64,000 nt of DNA from Clostridium fallax (GTDB lineage Bacteria; Bacillota; Clostridia; Clostridiales; Clostridiaceae), in the NCBI RefSeq assembly GCF_900129365.1, contig NZ_FQVM01000001.1, positions 62,001-126,000 of the forward strand, given 5' to 3'. Below are positions 1 through 7,004 of the stretch, in pieces. How positions within the stretch are numbered: the stretch's first letter is position 1; each line of letters begins with the position of its first letter. Position numbers and translations under genes: made by a program. The notes below the pieces were generated by a model. The model ran no database searches and was not told the origin of the DNA. It was given only the letters and a program-made list of their open reading frames with translations.

Positions 1-1
1 A

Positions 2-574
2 CCTTTAGATAAAAAGCAAAGTTTAGATAAAAGATATAGTGATTTATCTATAAACCCTTATAATATTCCTTTTATAGATAGGATTGTAGCAGACAGTAGG
101 CAAGTAGCACTTAATCACACTGCTGGTTTATCTACTCCTCAGCAAATACAAATGGCTTTTTTTTCCATATTTGATTTAATAGATAAAAATAAAGATTATA
201 GAAATTTAACAAAATCTATTTGCCGTCGTCGTCAAAAATTATTATTTAAAGGATTAGGATTAAAACTAGATAATAATCCTTATGATGCTTCATATTATAC
301 AGAATTTGATTTATTGGAATGGGCTAAAGATAATTACGGAAAAGATTTTGCTATTTATTTAGAAAAAAACTCTAAACCAGTAGATATTCTATTTAAATTA
401 GCCAAGGAATCTTCTATAGTTTTATTAAGTGGAGGTGGCTTTTCTGGTCCGGAATGGTCTATTAGAATATCCTTAGCAAACCTTAATGATGATGCTTACT
501 CTAAAATAGGAAGCATTCTTCGTAAAATATTAAATCAGTATTTTTTAAGTTGGAAAGAAATTAATCATATATAA
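2..574 (+). CDS. aspD: Aspartate 4-decarboxylase, C-terminal part (gene runs off the left edge)
   Basis: The frame is open from base 2, so the first ATG at 152 is internal and only the last 190 codons are present. The motif ADSRQVALNHTAGLSTPQQ and the downstream LFxxFDL-type segment are characteristic of the PLP-dependent aspartate beta-decarboxylase / aspartate transaminase family. This enzyme converts L-aspartate to L-alanine and CO2 in the cytoplasm and is often coupled to an aspartate:alanine antiporter for proton-motive energy. The C-terminal SGPEWSIRISLANL carries the fold-type I arginine that binds the substrate alpha-carboxylate. The PLP lysine lies upstream of the window. A terminator follows at 684-722. 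The family call is firm; the gene symbol rests on homology recalled, not searched. Confidence 0.85.
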   Translation, partial: PLDKKQSLDKRYSDLSINPYNIPFIDRIVADSRQVALNHTAGLSTPQQIQMAFFSIFDLIDKNKDYRNLTKSICRRRQKLLFKGLGLKLDNNPYDASYYTEFDLLEWAKDNYGKDFAIYLEKNSKPVDILFKLAKESSIVLLSGGGFSGPEWSIRISLANLNDDAYSKIGSILRKILNQYFLSWKEINHI

Positions 575-683
575 ATATTTTTAATTAAATTGTACTTTTT
601 TTATAGATAATTTATAGTATATTAAAAAAGAAATATGTTTTTTATTTTACATTTTCCTTCAAAAAATAATTTAATAATGCTGG

Positions 684-722
684 AACCCTATTTAGTATTT
701 TAATTCTAAATAGGGTTTTAAA
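684..722 (+). terminator. Rho-independent terminator of the aspartate decarboxylase gene
   Basis: A 12-bp perfect stem (684-695 with 706-717, AACCCTATTTAG and its complement) with a 10-nt loop is followed by a T-rich run. The rest of the 575-908 gap is AT-rich leader of the next gene, in which I see no other gene. Confidence 0.85.
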
Positions 723-908
723 ATTTTATAAAAATTTTTAGAACTTTTACCTAGTTTTATAAATATACTAATAAAAATTTTATCTAGTCTATATTAAATC
801 TCCATTATATTAATATTAGTTAATGAAGATAGTTTTATTTTAATGATTATATTGTTTATAATATATTTAGCTAATAGATTAAATAATCTTATATTTAGGA
901 GGTTTATT

Positions 909-1994
909 ATGACTATAAATCATGGAGCTAATTTATTTGATTTGGCCAATAAGTTAGGCTTTAAAGAAACAGAATTTATGGACTTTAGCTCTAATATTAA
1001 TCCCTTTGGTTCATCAATAAAAGCTAAGAAAGCTGTTATTAATAATATAAATATGGTCTCTATTTATCCAGATCCAGAATATAAAAAACTAAAGGCTTCA
1101 ATATCAGAGTATTGTATTTGCAAAAAGGAAAATATTATTTTAGGTAGTGGTGCTACAGAACTTATTTCTTCCTTTATAAAAACTATAAATCCTAAAAAAA
1201 CTTTATTACTTTCACCGGCATATTCTGAATATGAACATGAGCTTAAAAAAATAAATTCTACAATAACTAAATATTTTTCTAATGAATTTGATAATTTTAA
1301 GATTAATATAAATGATATAAAAACCATACTAAAAAATGAAAACTATGATTTAATAATAATTTGTAATCCAAATAACCCTACAGGTTTTGCTTTTACTAAA
1401 GAAGAAATAAAATATTTATTAAAAGATAGCAATGCTTTTGTTATGATTGATGAAACTTATATAGAATTTACAAAGACTTCTGAATTTTCATCTACATCTT
1501 TAGTAGATAATTTTGAAAATCTATTTGTAATAAGAGGCACTTCTAAATTCTTTTCAACACCTGGCATTAGATTAGGTTATGGATTAATTTCTAATAAAAA
1601 TATATTAAATAAAATTTATGAACATCTTGATTTATGGAATATAAATATATTTGCTTCTATAATGGGAGAAATTATGTTTAAAGATAAAGATTACATAAAT
1701 CTAATTCAAAATAACATGGAAACTGAAAGAGAATACTTATTAAAAGAATTAAATGAAGTAAAAGGTTTAAAAGTTTTTCATAGTAATGGAAATTTTATAT
1801 TATGTAAAATAGATAATGAATTCCTAACTGCTAAAAACTTATATAATAAACTTTTACATAAAAAAATAATTATAAGAGACTGTACCTCTTTTGAAGGTCT
1901 TGATAAATACTTCTTTAGAGTTTGCATCTTAAAACCTAATGAAAATAAACTTCTTATAAAAGAATTAAAAAATATTTTTAATGAAAACAAATAA
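909..1994 (+). CDS. CobD-like threonine-phosphate decarboxylase / histidinol-phosphate aminotransferase family enzyme
   Basis: This is a 361-residue fold-type I PLP enzyme. The start chosen is the ATG at 909 because AGGAGG sits just upstream (about 898-902); the longer ORF from 843 adds 22 hydrophobic residues with no ribosome binding site. The N-terminus (HGANLFDLANKLG, then DFSSNINPFG) is the signature of CobD, which makes (R)-1-amino-2-propanol phosphate for the cobamide nucleotide loop. CNPNNPTG is at residues 152-159, the conserved Asp at 181, and the PLP lysine at about 213 in TSKFFSTPGIRLGYG. Length fits CobD (about 360). No other cobamide gene is nearby, so histidinol-phosphate or another amino-acid aminotransferase activity remains possible. 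A hairpin terminator follows. Confidence 0.72.
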   Translation: MTINHGANLFDLANKLGFKETEFMDFSSNINPFGSSIKAKKAVINNINMVSIYPDPEYKKLKASISEYCICKKENIILGSGATELISSFIKTINPKKTLLLSPAYSEYEHELKKINSTITKYFSNEFDNFKININDIKTILKNENYDLIIICNPNNPTGFAFTKEEIKYLLKDSNAFVMIDETYIEFTKTSEFSSTSLVDNFENLFVIRGTSKFFSTPGIRLGYGLISNKNILNKIYEHLDLWNINIFASIMGEIMFKDKDYINLIQNNMETEREYLLKELNEVKGLKVFHSNGNFILCKIDNEFLTAKNLYNKLLHKKIIIRDCTSFEGLDKYFFRVCILKPNENKLLIKELKNIFNENK

Positions 1995-2091
1995 ATTGTT
2001 TTTTGATATAAAATATATTTTATATATGATTTTTGTATCTAAGTATTTATAACATTTTAATATTATGATTTATATTATTACCTCATAATAT

Positions 2092-2150
2092 AAAGCTGTA
2101 TCAAAAATTTTTATAAAATTATAAAAATTTAATTTCGATACAGCTTTTTA
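2092..2150 (+). terminator. Hairpin terminator after the CobD-like gene, with GCTGTATC ends
   Basis: AAAGCTGTATC (2092-2102) pairs with GATACAGCTTT (2137-2147), followed by T residues. The loop holds a second AT-only inverted repeat. The outer stem is the same sequence as the terminator of the fru operon at 24753-24840. Confidence 0.75.
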
Positions 2151-2205
2151 TCTAATTATTAAATTAAACTCTATTTAAAAAACTTTTTAATAAATCTTTT
2201 AAATT

Positions 2206-2361
2206 TTAAAATCCTTTTTTCTTCGCAATTATTCCACTTTCATTAATTCCAGGTTCTTCAACAGTTGTATTAAAACTACTTTTAGCATATTGATTTTGAG
2301 TTTTTGTACCATTTTTTAGATAATTATCTTTTGAATACTCTTTTTTATTCCTATATTTCAT
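2206..2361 (-). CDS. Small hypothetical protein, 51 residues
   Basis: An ATG at 2361 preceded by AAAGGAG opens a 51-residue ORF ending at 2206. The product starts MKYRNKKEYSKDNYLKNG and ends GINESGIIAKKKGF. It is hydrophilic and rich in Lys, Asn, Ser and Tyr, has no signal peptide or membrane segment, and resembles no family I can name. It stands alone between the CobD-like gene (convergent) and the glycosyltransferase gene. The strong ribosome binding site, correct spacing and low-complexity but non-repetitive composition argue that it is real. A conserved basic tail (KKKG) is compatible with nucleic-acid or ribosome binding, but that is speculation. Confidence 0.6.
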   Translation of the reverse strand: MKYRNKKEYSKDNYLKNGTKTQNQYAKSSFNTTVEEPGINESGIIAKKKGF

Positions 2362-2461
2362 AAGTAAGCACTCCTTTATAAACATATTTATATGTTAGTA
2401 TGTTTTAAAAAGATTTATATATGTAATAAAATATATCTCAAAAAAGATAAAATAATTAAAT

Positions 2462-3454
2462 TTATTTTCTTTTTAGATAAGTATCTATAAATTTACTTGG
2501 AAAATAATAGGCGAATTTAGTCCAAATAAACATGCTTCTTCCATATCTAGTTGTATTGTACTTACAACCTTTCAAATATTTTTTTACTTTAGAATTCTTC
2601 AAAACTTTTTTAATTTGATTTTTATTGTTTTTGTTTATAGATCCAAAAATTTGATACATTATATGCTCTGGAATAAATTCTCTTTTTATTATATCTTCTA
2701 ACTTAGAATCTAAAGAATTGTCTAAAATAAAATTACATACATCTTCCATAGAATCTATTACTGTAATATTTTTTGTTATATCTGGGTTATTAGTAAGAGA
2801 ATCTTTTCTTTGAAAATAATAGGATAATACATCTTCAATTGCAAAAATATTTTTTGCCTTAATTAATGACTTAAATATAAAATTTAAATCCTCTGCTCCA
2901 TAAGCTCCTACTAAATATTTTATATTATTATTCTTTATGAACTCTTTTTTATATATTAGACTGGATGTCCATAATCTAAATTCATTATTTTTGTAGCTAT
3001 AAAATATTTCTATGCCATTATTTATTTTTTTTAAATAATCAAATGATAGTTTTTTATTATTTATTATCTCTCCATTTTCCCTTACTCTTTTATAATCAAA
3101 AAGTAATATATCTGGATTAATTTCTTTTGTTATTTCCTTTGTTTTTTCTACTAATTTTTCATTTATAAAATCATCAGAATCTAAAAATAATATATACTGT
3201 CCCTTGGCTAACTCTAATCCTTTATTTCTTGCAAAACTTTGCCCTAAATTTTCTTCTTTTATAATATTATAGTTTAAATCAGTACTGCTTAGATAATTTT
3301 TAGCTACTTCATAAGAATTATCTAAAGAACCATCATCTATTAAAATCACCTCAAAATCTTTGCATTTTTGATTATTTAAGCTTTCTAAAGATTTCTTTAT
3401 ATAATTTTTCACATTATACATAGGCATTATTATAGTTAAAAATATATTATTCAT
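2462..3454 (-). CDS. Family 2 glycosyltransferase
   Basis: The start chosen is the ATG at 3454, which has GGAG six bases upstream; the ATG at 3466 has no ribosome binding site, so the protein is about 330 residues rather than 334. The N-terminal 110 residues form a GT-A fold: FLTIIMPMYNVKNYI, then VILIDDGSLDNSYE, then NLGQSFARNKGLELA, and the metal/nucleotide-sugar motif FLDSDD. The C-terminal half is family-specific, with basic and aromatic patches and no clear transmembrane segments. Such enzymes transfer a sugar from a nucleotide sugar to teichoic acid, capsule or lipid acceptors at the inner face of the membrane. The acceptor cannot be told from this isolated gene. Confidence 0.85.
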   Translation of the reverse strand: MNNIFLTIIMPMYNVKNYIKKSLESLNNQKCKDFEVILIDDGSLDNSYEVAKNYLSSTDLNYNIIKEENLGQSFARNKGLELAKGQYILFLDSDDFINEKLVEKTKEITKEINPDILLFDYKRVRENGEIINNKKLSFDYLKKINNGIEIFYSYKNNEFRLWTSSLIYKKEFIKNNNIKYLVGAYGAEDLNFIFKSLIKAKNIFAIEDVLSYYFQRKDSLTNNPDITKNITVIDSMEDVCNFILDNSLDSKLEDIIKREFIPEHIMYQIFGSINKNNKNQIKKVLKNSKVKKYLKGCKYNTTRYGRSMFIWTKFAYYFPSKFIDTYLKRK

Positions 3455-3580
3455 TTTATTCTCCATTTCATATTAATCTAACTTTAGCTTAATATAATAT
3501 TTTTTTAAAGTAAATAAATAAAATTTATTGCCTCAAAAAATTTTTTTATCTTGCAAATTTTTTCAATTTATTATACAATT

Positions 3581-3619
3581 AAAAACCCAACTATTATTTG
3601 GGGTAATAGTTGGGTTTAT
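3581..3619 (-). terminator. Terminator of the DUF1846 gene
   Basis: AACCCAACTATTA (3584-3596) pairs with TAATAGTTGGGTT (3604-3616), with a T run on the minus strand (rc of 3581-3585). It lies 17 bases past the stop codon at 3636. Confidence 0.85.
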
Positions 3620-3635
3620 TATAACTTTTTATTTA

Positions 3636-5144
3636 TTATTCATTATAATATAAACTTGCTGAAGGGTATTCAGGGTCACAAGTTATATCTATACCAAGCT
3701 TTCTAAAAGTTTGTTCGTCACTTCTACTTATTATAGCAGTTGAATGAGCTTGAGCGCCCTTTAGCATTGATAATTTTTCCATAGCTACTTGAGCCATTGG
3801 ATTTGTAGCAGCACATATGCTAAGAGCCATTAAAATTTCTTCACAATTTAATGATGCATTTTTGCTACCTAATGTTTTTGATTTTAAATTTATAATTGGC
3901 TCAAGTATAACTGGAGAAATAAGATGCATTTCATCTGCAATTTTTGCAAAGTGTTTTATAGCATTTAATACTACTGCAGCTGTTCCTTCCATTAAATCTG
4001 AGCTCTTACCTGTTAGTATTGTTCCATCATTAAGCTCCATTGCAACTACTGGGCAGATATCATTTTTATCTGAATTTTCCTTTAGTTTGATTGAATATTC
4101 CCTGGCTGGAACAACGACTTTTCTATCATCTTGCTTTAAATCAAGACTTTCCATTATTATTTTAACTCTTTCAAAGGTTTCTTTATCTACATAACCTTTT
4201 TTGTACTCACAACTTGTTTTAAAGTATCTTCTTATTATTTCTTGTTTAGATGCTTCCTTAACAACTTCATCATCTATTATTCCAAATCCAACTCTATTAA
4301 CACCCATGTCTGTTGGTGATTTATATATTGAATCTGTACCTGTTATCTTCTCTATTATTCTTTTTATTACAGGAAACATTTCAAGATCACGGTTATAGTT
4401 TACTGCCATTTTTCCATAAGCATCAAGATGGAATGAATCTATCATATTAACATCTTTAAGGTCTGCTGTTGCAGCTTCATAAGCTATATTTAAAGGATGC
4501 TTTAATGGTACGTTCCAAACTGGAAAAGTTTCAAACTTTGAATATCCTGCAAGTTTTCCCTGTCTAAATTCATGATAAAGTTGACTAAGACAAGTTGCAA
4601 GCTTTCCACTTCCAGGTCCTGGAGCAGTTACAACAACTATTGGCTTTGTTGTTTCTATATATGGATTCTTACCATATCCTTCATCACTTACTATAGTATC
4701 TACATCTGTTGGGTAGCCTGCAGTTGGTCTATGTTTGTATACCTTTATTCCTCTACGCTCAAGCTTATTTATAAATACTGTTGCTGCTGGTTGGTCTTCA
4801 TATCTTGTTATTAAAACACTATTTACATCAAGATCATAAGATCTTAAATCATCAATAAGTCTTAAAACATCCATATCATAAGTGATGCCATAATCACCTC
4901 TTATTTTATTTCTTTCAATGTCACCTGCATAAACACAAATTACTATCTCAACTTTTTCTCTTAGTTTATGTAATAATTTTATTTTTGCATCTTCATCAAA
5001 TCCTGGTAACACTCTTTTTGCATGAAGATCCCCTATAAGCTTTCCACCAAATTCTAGATATAACTTATCAAAGTTATTAACTCTTTCCAAAATATATTTT
5101 GATTGCTCTTCTAGGTATTTTTTGTCGTCAAATCCTTTTTTCAT
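3636..5144 (-). CDS. DUF1846 family protein (UPF0371)
   Basis: The product of about 502 residues belongs to the DUF1846 / UPF0371 family, recognised from MKKGFDDKKYLEEQSKYIL at the N-terminus, the VVVTAPGPGSGKLATCLSQL segment and the LMALSICAATNPMAQ C-terminal region. The start chosen is the ATG at 5144, since AGGTGG sits just before it; the ATG at 5159 would place the ribosome binding site inside the gene. TAPGPGSGK looks like a P-loop-type glycine-rich turn, hinting at nucleotide binding, but no reaction is established for the family as far as I know. It is cytoplasmic, with no membrane segments, and is monocistronic with its own terminator. A 14-bp inverted repeat at 5167-5207 lies directly upstream. 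Confidence 0.85.
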   Translation of the reverse strand: MKKGFDDKKYLEEQSKYILERVNNFDKLYLEFGGKLIGDLHAKRVLPGFDEDAKIKLLHKLREKVEIVICVYAGDIERNKIRGDYGITYDMDVLRLIDDLRSYDLDVNSVLITRYEDQPAATVFINKLERRGIKVYKHRPTAGYPTDVDTIVSDEGYGKNPYIETTKPIVVVTAPGPGSGKLATCLSQLYHEFRQGKLAGYSKFETFPVWNVPLKHPLNIAYEAATADLKDVNMIDSFHLDAYGKMAVNYNRDLEMFPVIKRIIEKITGTDSIYKSPTDMGVNRVGFGIIDDEVVKEASKQEIIRRYFKTSCEYKKGYVDKETFERVKIIMESLDLKQDDRKVVVPAREYSIKLKENSDKNDICPVVAMELNDGTILTGKSSDLMEGTAAVVLNAIKHFAKIADEMHLISPVILEPIINLKSKTLGSKNASLNCEEILMALSICAATNPMAQVAMEKLSMLKGAQAHSTAIISRSDEQTFRKLGIDITCDPEYPSASLYYNE

Positions 5145-5166
5145 CTTCCACCTCGCCAAATAAAAT

Positions 5167-5207
5167 AATCATTAGACTATTTGGTAAACTCATATAGTTT
5201 AATGATT
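5167..5207 (-). promoter_or_regulatory. Inverted repeat in the leader of the DUF1846 gene
   Basis: AATCATTAGACTAT (5167-5180) is complementary at 13 of 14 positions to ATAGTTTAATGATT (5194-5207), loop 13 nt. It ends about 22 bases before the start codon and has no T run, so it is more likely an operator or leader hairpin than a terminator. The rest of the 5208-5479 stretch is AT-rich with nothing else visible. Confidence 0.4.
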
Positions 5208-5479
5208 AATATTAATAAGTTATTTTTTATTTTTATATTATTGCATAAATTTAATTGTTAGTAAAACATTATTATAAGCTATCTTTAAATTTAATAATAT
5301 TATTAGCAACATATTTCTTTACAATACTAACTTTTACTAATTAAAAAGCATTAAAATAAATATTTATATATTAATATTTTTTTATTCTTTAATTTAACAT
5401 TCTGCCTAATCAATATTTATACAAAAAATATTTATATCTTTTAAAAACATTTAATATTATAATAAATATTTTTATATTT

Positions 5480-6361
5480 TTAAAGAGAATTTAGTATTTC
5501 TTCTTCAACAGATTTAAGACCTATTCTTTCTATAACATCTGCAAATCTTTCATTTTTATTAGCCTGACTTTCAAAATATTTTATTATTTTATCTACAGCA
5601 TTTATAATCTCTTCTCTTTTAAAACTTTTATTTATAGGTGTAGCTAGTCTAGCTTTTCTTCCTAATCTTCCTCCTAAGAAAATTAAAAACTCTATTTCTT
5701 CACCTTCTATAGCTTTTGTCGGACAAACCTTTATACATTTACCACAACTAATACATTTTTCATTACTTATAACTATCTTATTATTTTCTTTTTTCATTCC
5801 ATCATATTTACAAAACTTTACACACTTATCACAAAGAATACAATTTTCTTCTAATATATGTACTTTCTTTATAGGTAAAATTCCTATATCATTTACTTGA
5901 GCTTTTCCATAACTATTATTACATCCTAAAACTGCTATTTTAAATTTGTGAGGTAATTTCTTTCCAAAAAATCTTTCTTCTATCTCTAAGGCTATGTGGT
6001 TTGTATCTATAAGTCCATGAGTACAAACTGTTCCTTTGCAAGTTAAAATAGCTCTTACAGTTGGACCACCGCCTCCAACTACTAACCCATTGCTTTTTGC
6101 CTCTTTTAATACTTTTTCCAAATTTTCATATTTTATATATGGAATTTCAATAGTTAATCTACTAGTTAATCCTATATTTCCATTACCATATTCTTTTGCT
6201 ATATTAGTTAAAGCTGTCATCTCATCTGTATTAAAATATCCTGCTTTACTTATAAATCTAATTGCAAAATATCCCTCTTGCTTTTGAGGCAATATACCTC
6301 TACCTTTAAGCTCTAATTTTTCTTTATCTAAAATACACTTATTCAAACTAAACTCCCCCAA
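5480..6361 (-). CDS. Sulfite/nitrite-reductase-like protein with two [4Fe-4S] ferredoxin motifs
   Basis: This 293-residue protein has an N-terminal ferredoxin-like half (residues 10-95), a siroheme/4Fe-4S half (100-165), and a bacterial ferredoxin domain with two perfect CxxCxxCxxxC motifs (C174/177/180/184 and C203/206/209/213). The layout resembles AsrC-type anaerobic sulfite reductase subunits. The siroheme-cluster ligands look degenerate: C108 and C113 are four apart rather than five, and the expected CxxxC is GCNNSY, with Tyr at 151 in place of the heme-ligating Cys. It probably works as an electron-transfer or oxidoreductase protein of unknown substrate rather than a true siroheme sulfite reductase. 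No asr partner genes are adjacent, and no T-rich terminator is obvious downstream. Confidence 0.75.
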   Translation of the reverse strand: MGEFSLNKCILDKEKLELKGRGILPQKQEGYFAIRFISKAGYFNTDEMTALTNIAKEYGNGNIGLTSRLTIEIPYIKYENLEKVLKEAKSNGLVVGGGGPTVRAILTCKGTVCTHGLIDTNHIALEIEERFFGKKLPHKFKIAVLGCNNSYGKAQVNDIGILPIKKVHILEENCILCDKCVKFCKYDGMKKENNKIVISNEKCISCGKCIKVCPTKAIEGEEIEFLIFLGGRLGRKARLATPINKSFKREEIINAVDKIIKYFESQANKNERFADVIERIGLKSVEEEILNSL

Positions 6362-6584
6362 AAAATTATAATTAATCTCTCATATAAATTATATCTTATT
6401 AATTAAATACTTTAAATACTAAATCACATATATCTATATTCATGAAATACTTATACTAAATTATATAAAAAATTTAATTTCACCTTATATTTCTTAATTA
6501 TTTTTAGATTATCTAGAATTATAAGATTTATAAAACTTTTTAAAGTTTATAGTCTATGCTAAACTAATTTGGGGTGATTGTATT

Positions 6585-6983
6585 ATGAAGAAAAATATAA
6601 GAGTAGTAGGAGCTATAATAGAAAATTCTAATAATGAAATTTTATGCGCTTTACGTTCTCCTAAAATGACTTTACCAAACTCTTGGGAATTTCCAGGTGG
6701 TAAAATGGAAGAAGGTGAGGACTTTAAAGCTACTATAGAGAGAGAAATTTTTGAAGAACTTAAGTGTTCTGTTGAATTTAAAAGTATATTTAATGATAAC
6801 TCCTATGATTATGGAAATTTTATAGTAAACTTAGTAACAGTAAAATGTAATCTTATAGAAGGAACTCCTAAAGCTCATGAACATTCTAAATTACTGTGGC
6901 TAAAAAGAGAAAACCTTCCATCACTAAAATGGGCTCCAGCAGATATGGCTGCTGTAGAACAATTAGTTAATGAAAAAGTATAG
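6585..6983 (+). CDS. Nudix hydrolase, MutT-like
   Basis: The 132-residue protein contains a complete Nudix box at residues 38-60 (GGKMEEGEDFKATIEREIF, then EEL), matching Gx5Ex7REUxEExGU closely; the final Gly is Lys-Cys. The short N-terminal start MKKNIRVVGAIIE and the ALRSP segment resemble (deoxy)nucleoside triphosphate pyrophosphohydrolases that sanitise oxidised dNTPs or CTP-like substrates. GGGGTGA precedes the ATG. Its stop codon lies inside a palindromic terminator shared with the convergent helicase gene. A Nudix hydrolase next to a DUF3427 helicase is a pairing I recall from other Firmicutes, which suggests a shared role in nucleic-acid or nucleotide metabolism. The exact substrate is unknown. 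Confidence 0.85.
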   Translation: MKKNIRVVGAIIENSNNEILCALRSPKMTLPNSWEFPGGKMEEGEDFKATIEREIFEELKCSVEFKSIFNDNSYDYGNFIVNLVTVKCNLIEGTPKAHEHSKLLWLKRENLPSLKWAPADMAAVEQLVNEKV

Positions 6984-7004
6984 CTAAAAAGCTATACTTT
7001 TTCA
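6971..7004. terminator. Bidirectional terminator overlapping the 3' ends of two convergent genes
   Basis: TGAAAAAGTATAGC (6971-6984) pairs with GCTATACTTTTTCA (6991-7004). Both stop codons (6981-6983 on plus, 6992-6994 on minus) lie in the stem, so both proteins end in the same residues, NEKV. Confidence 0.85.
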
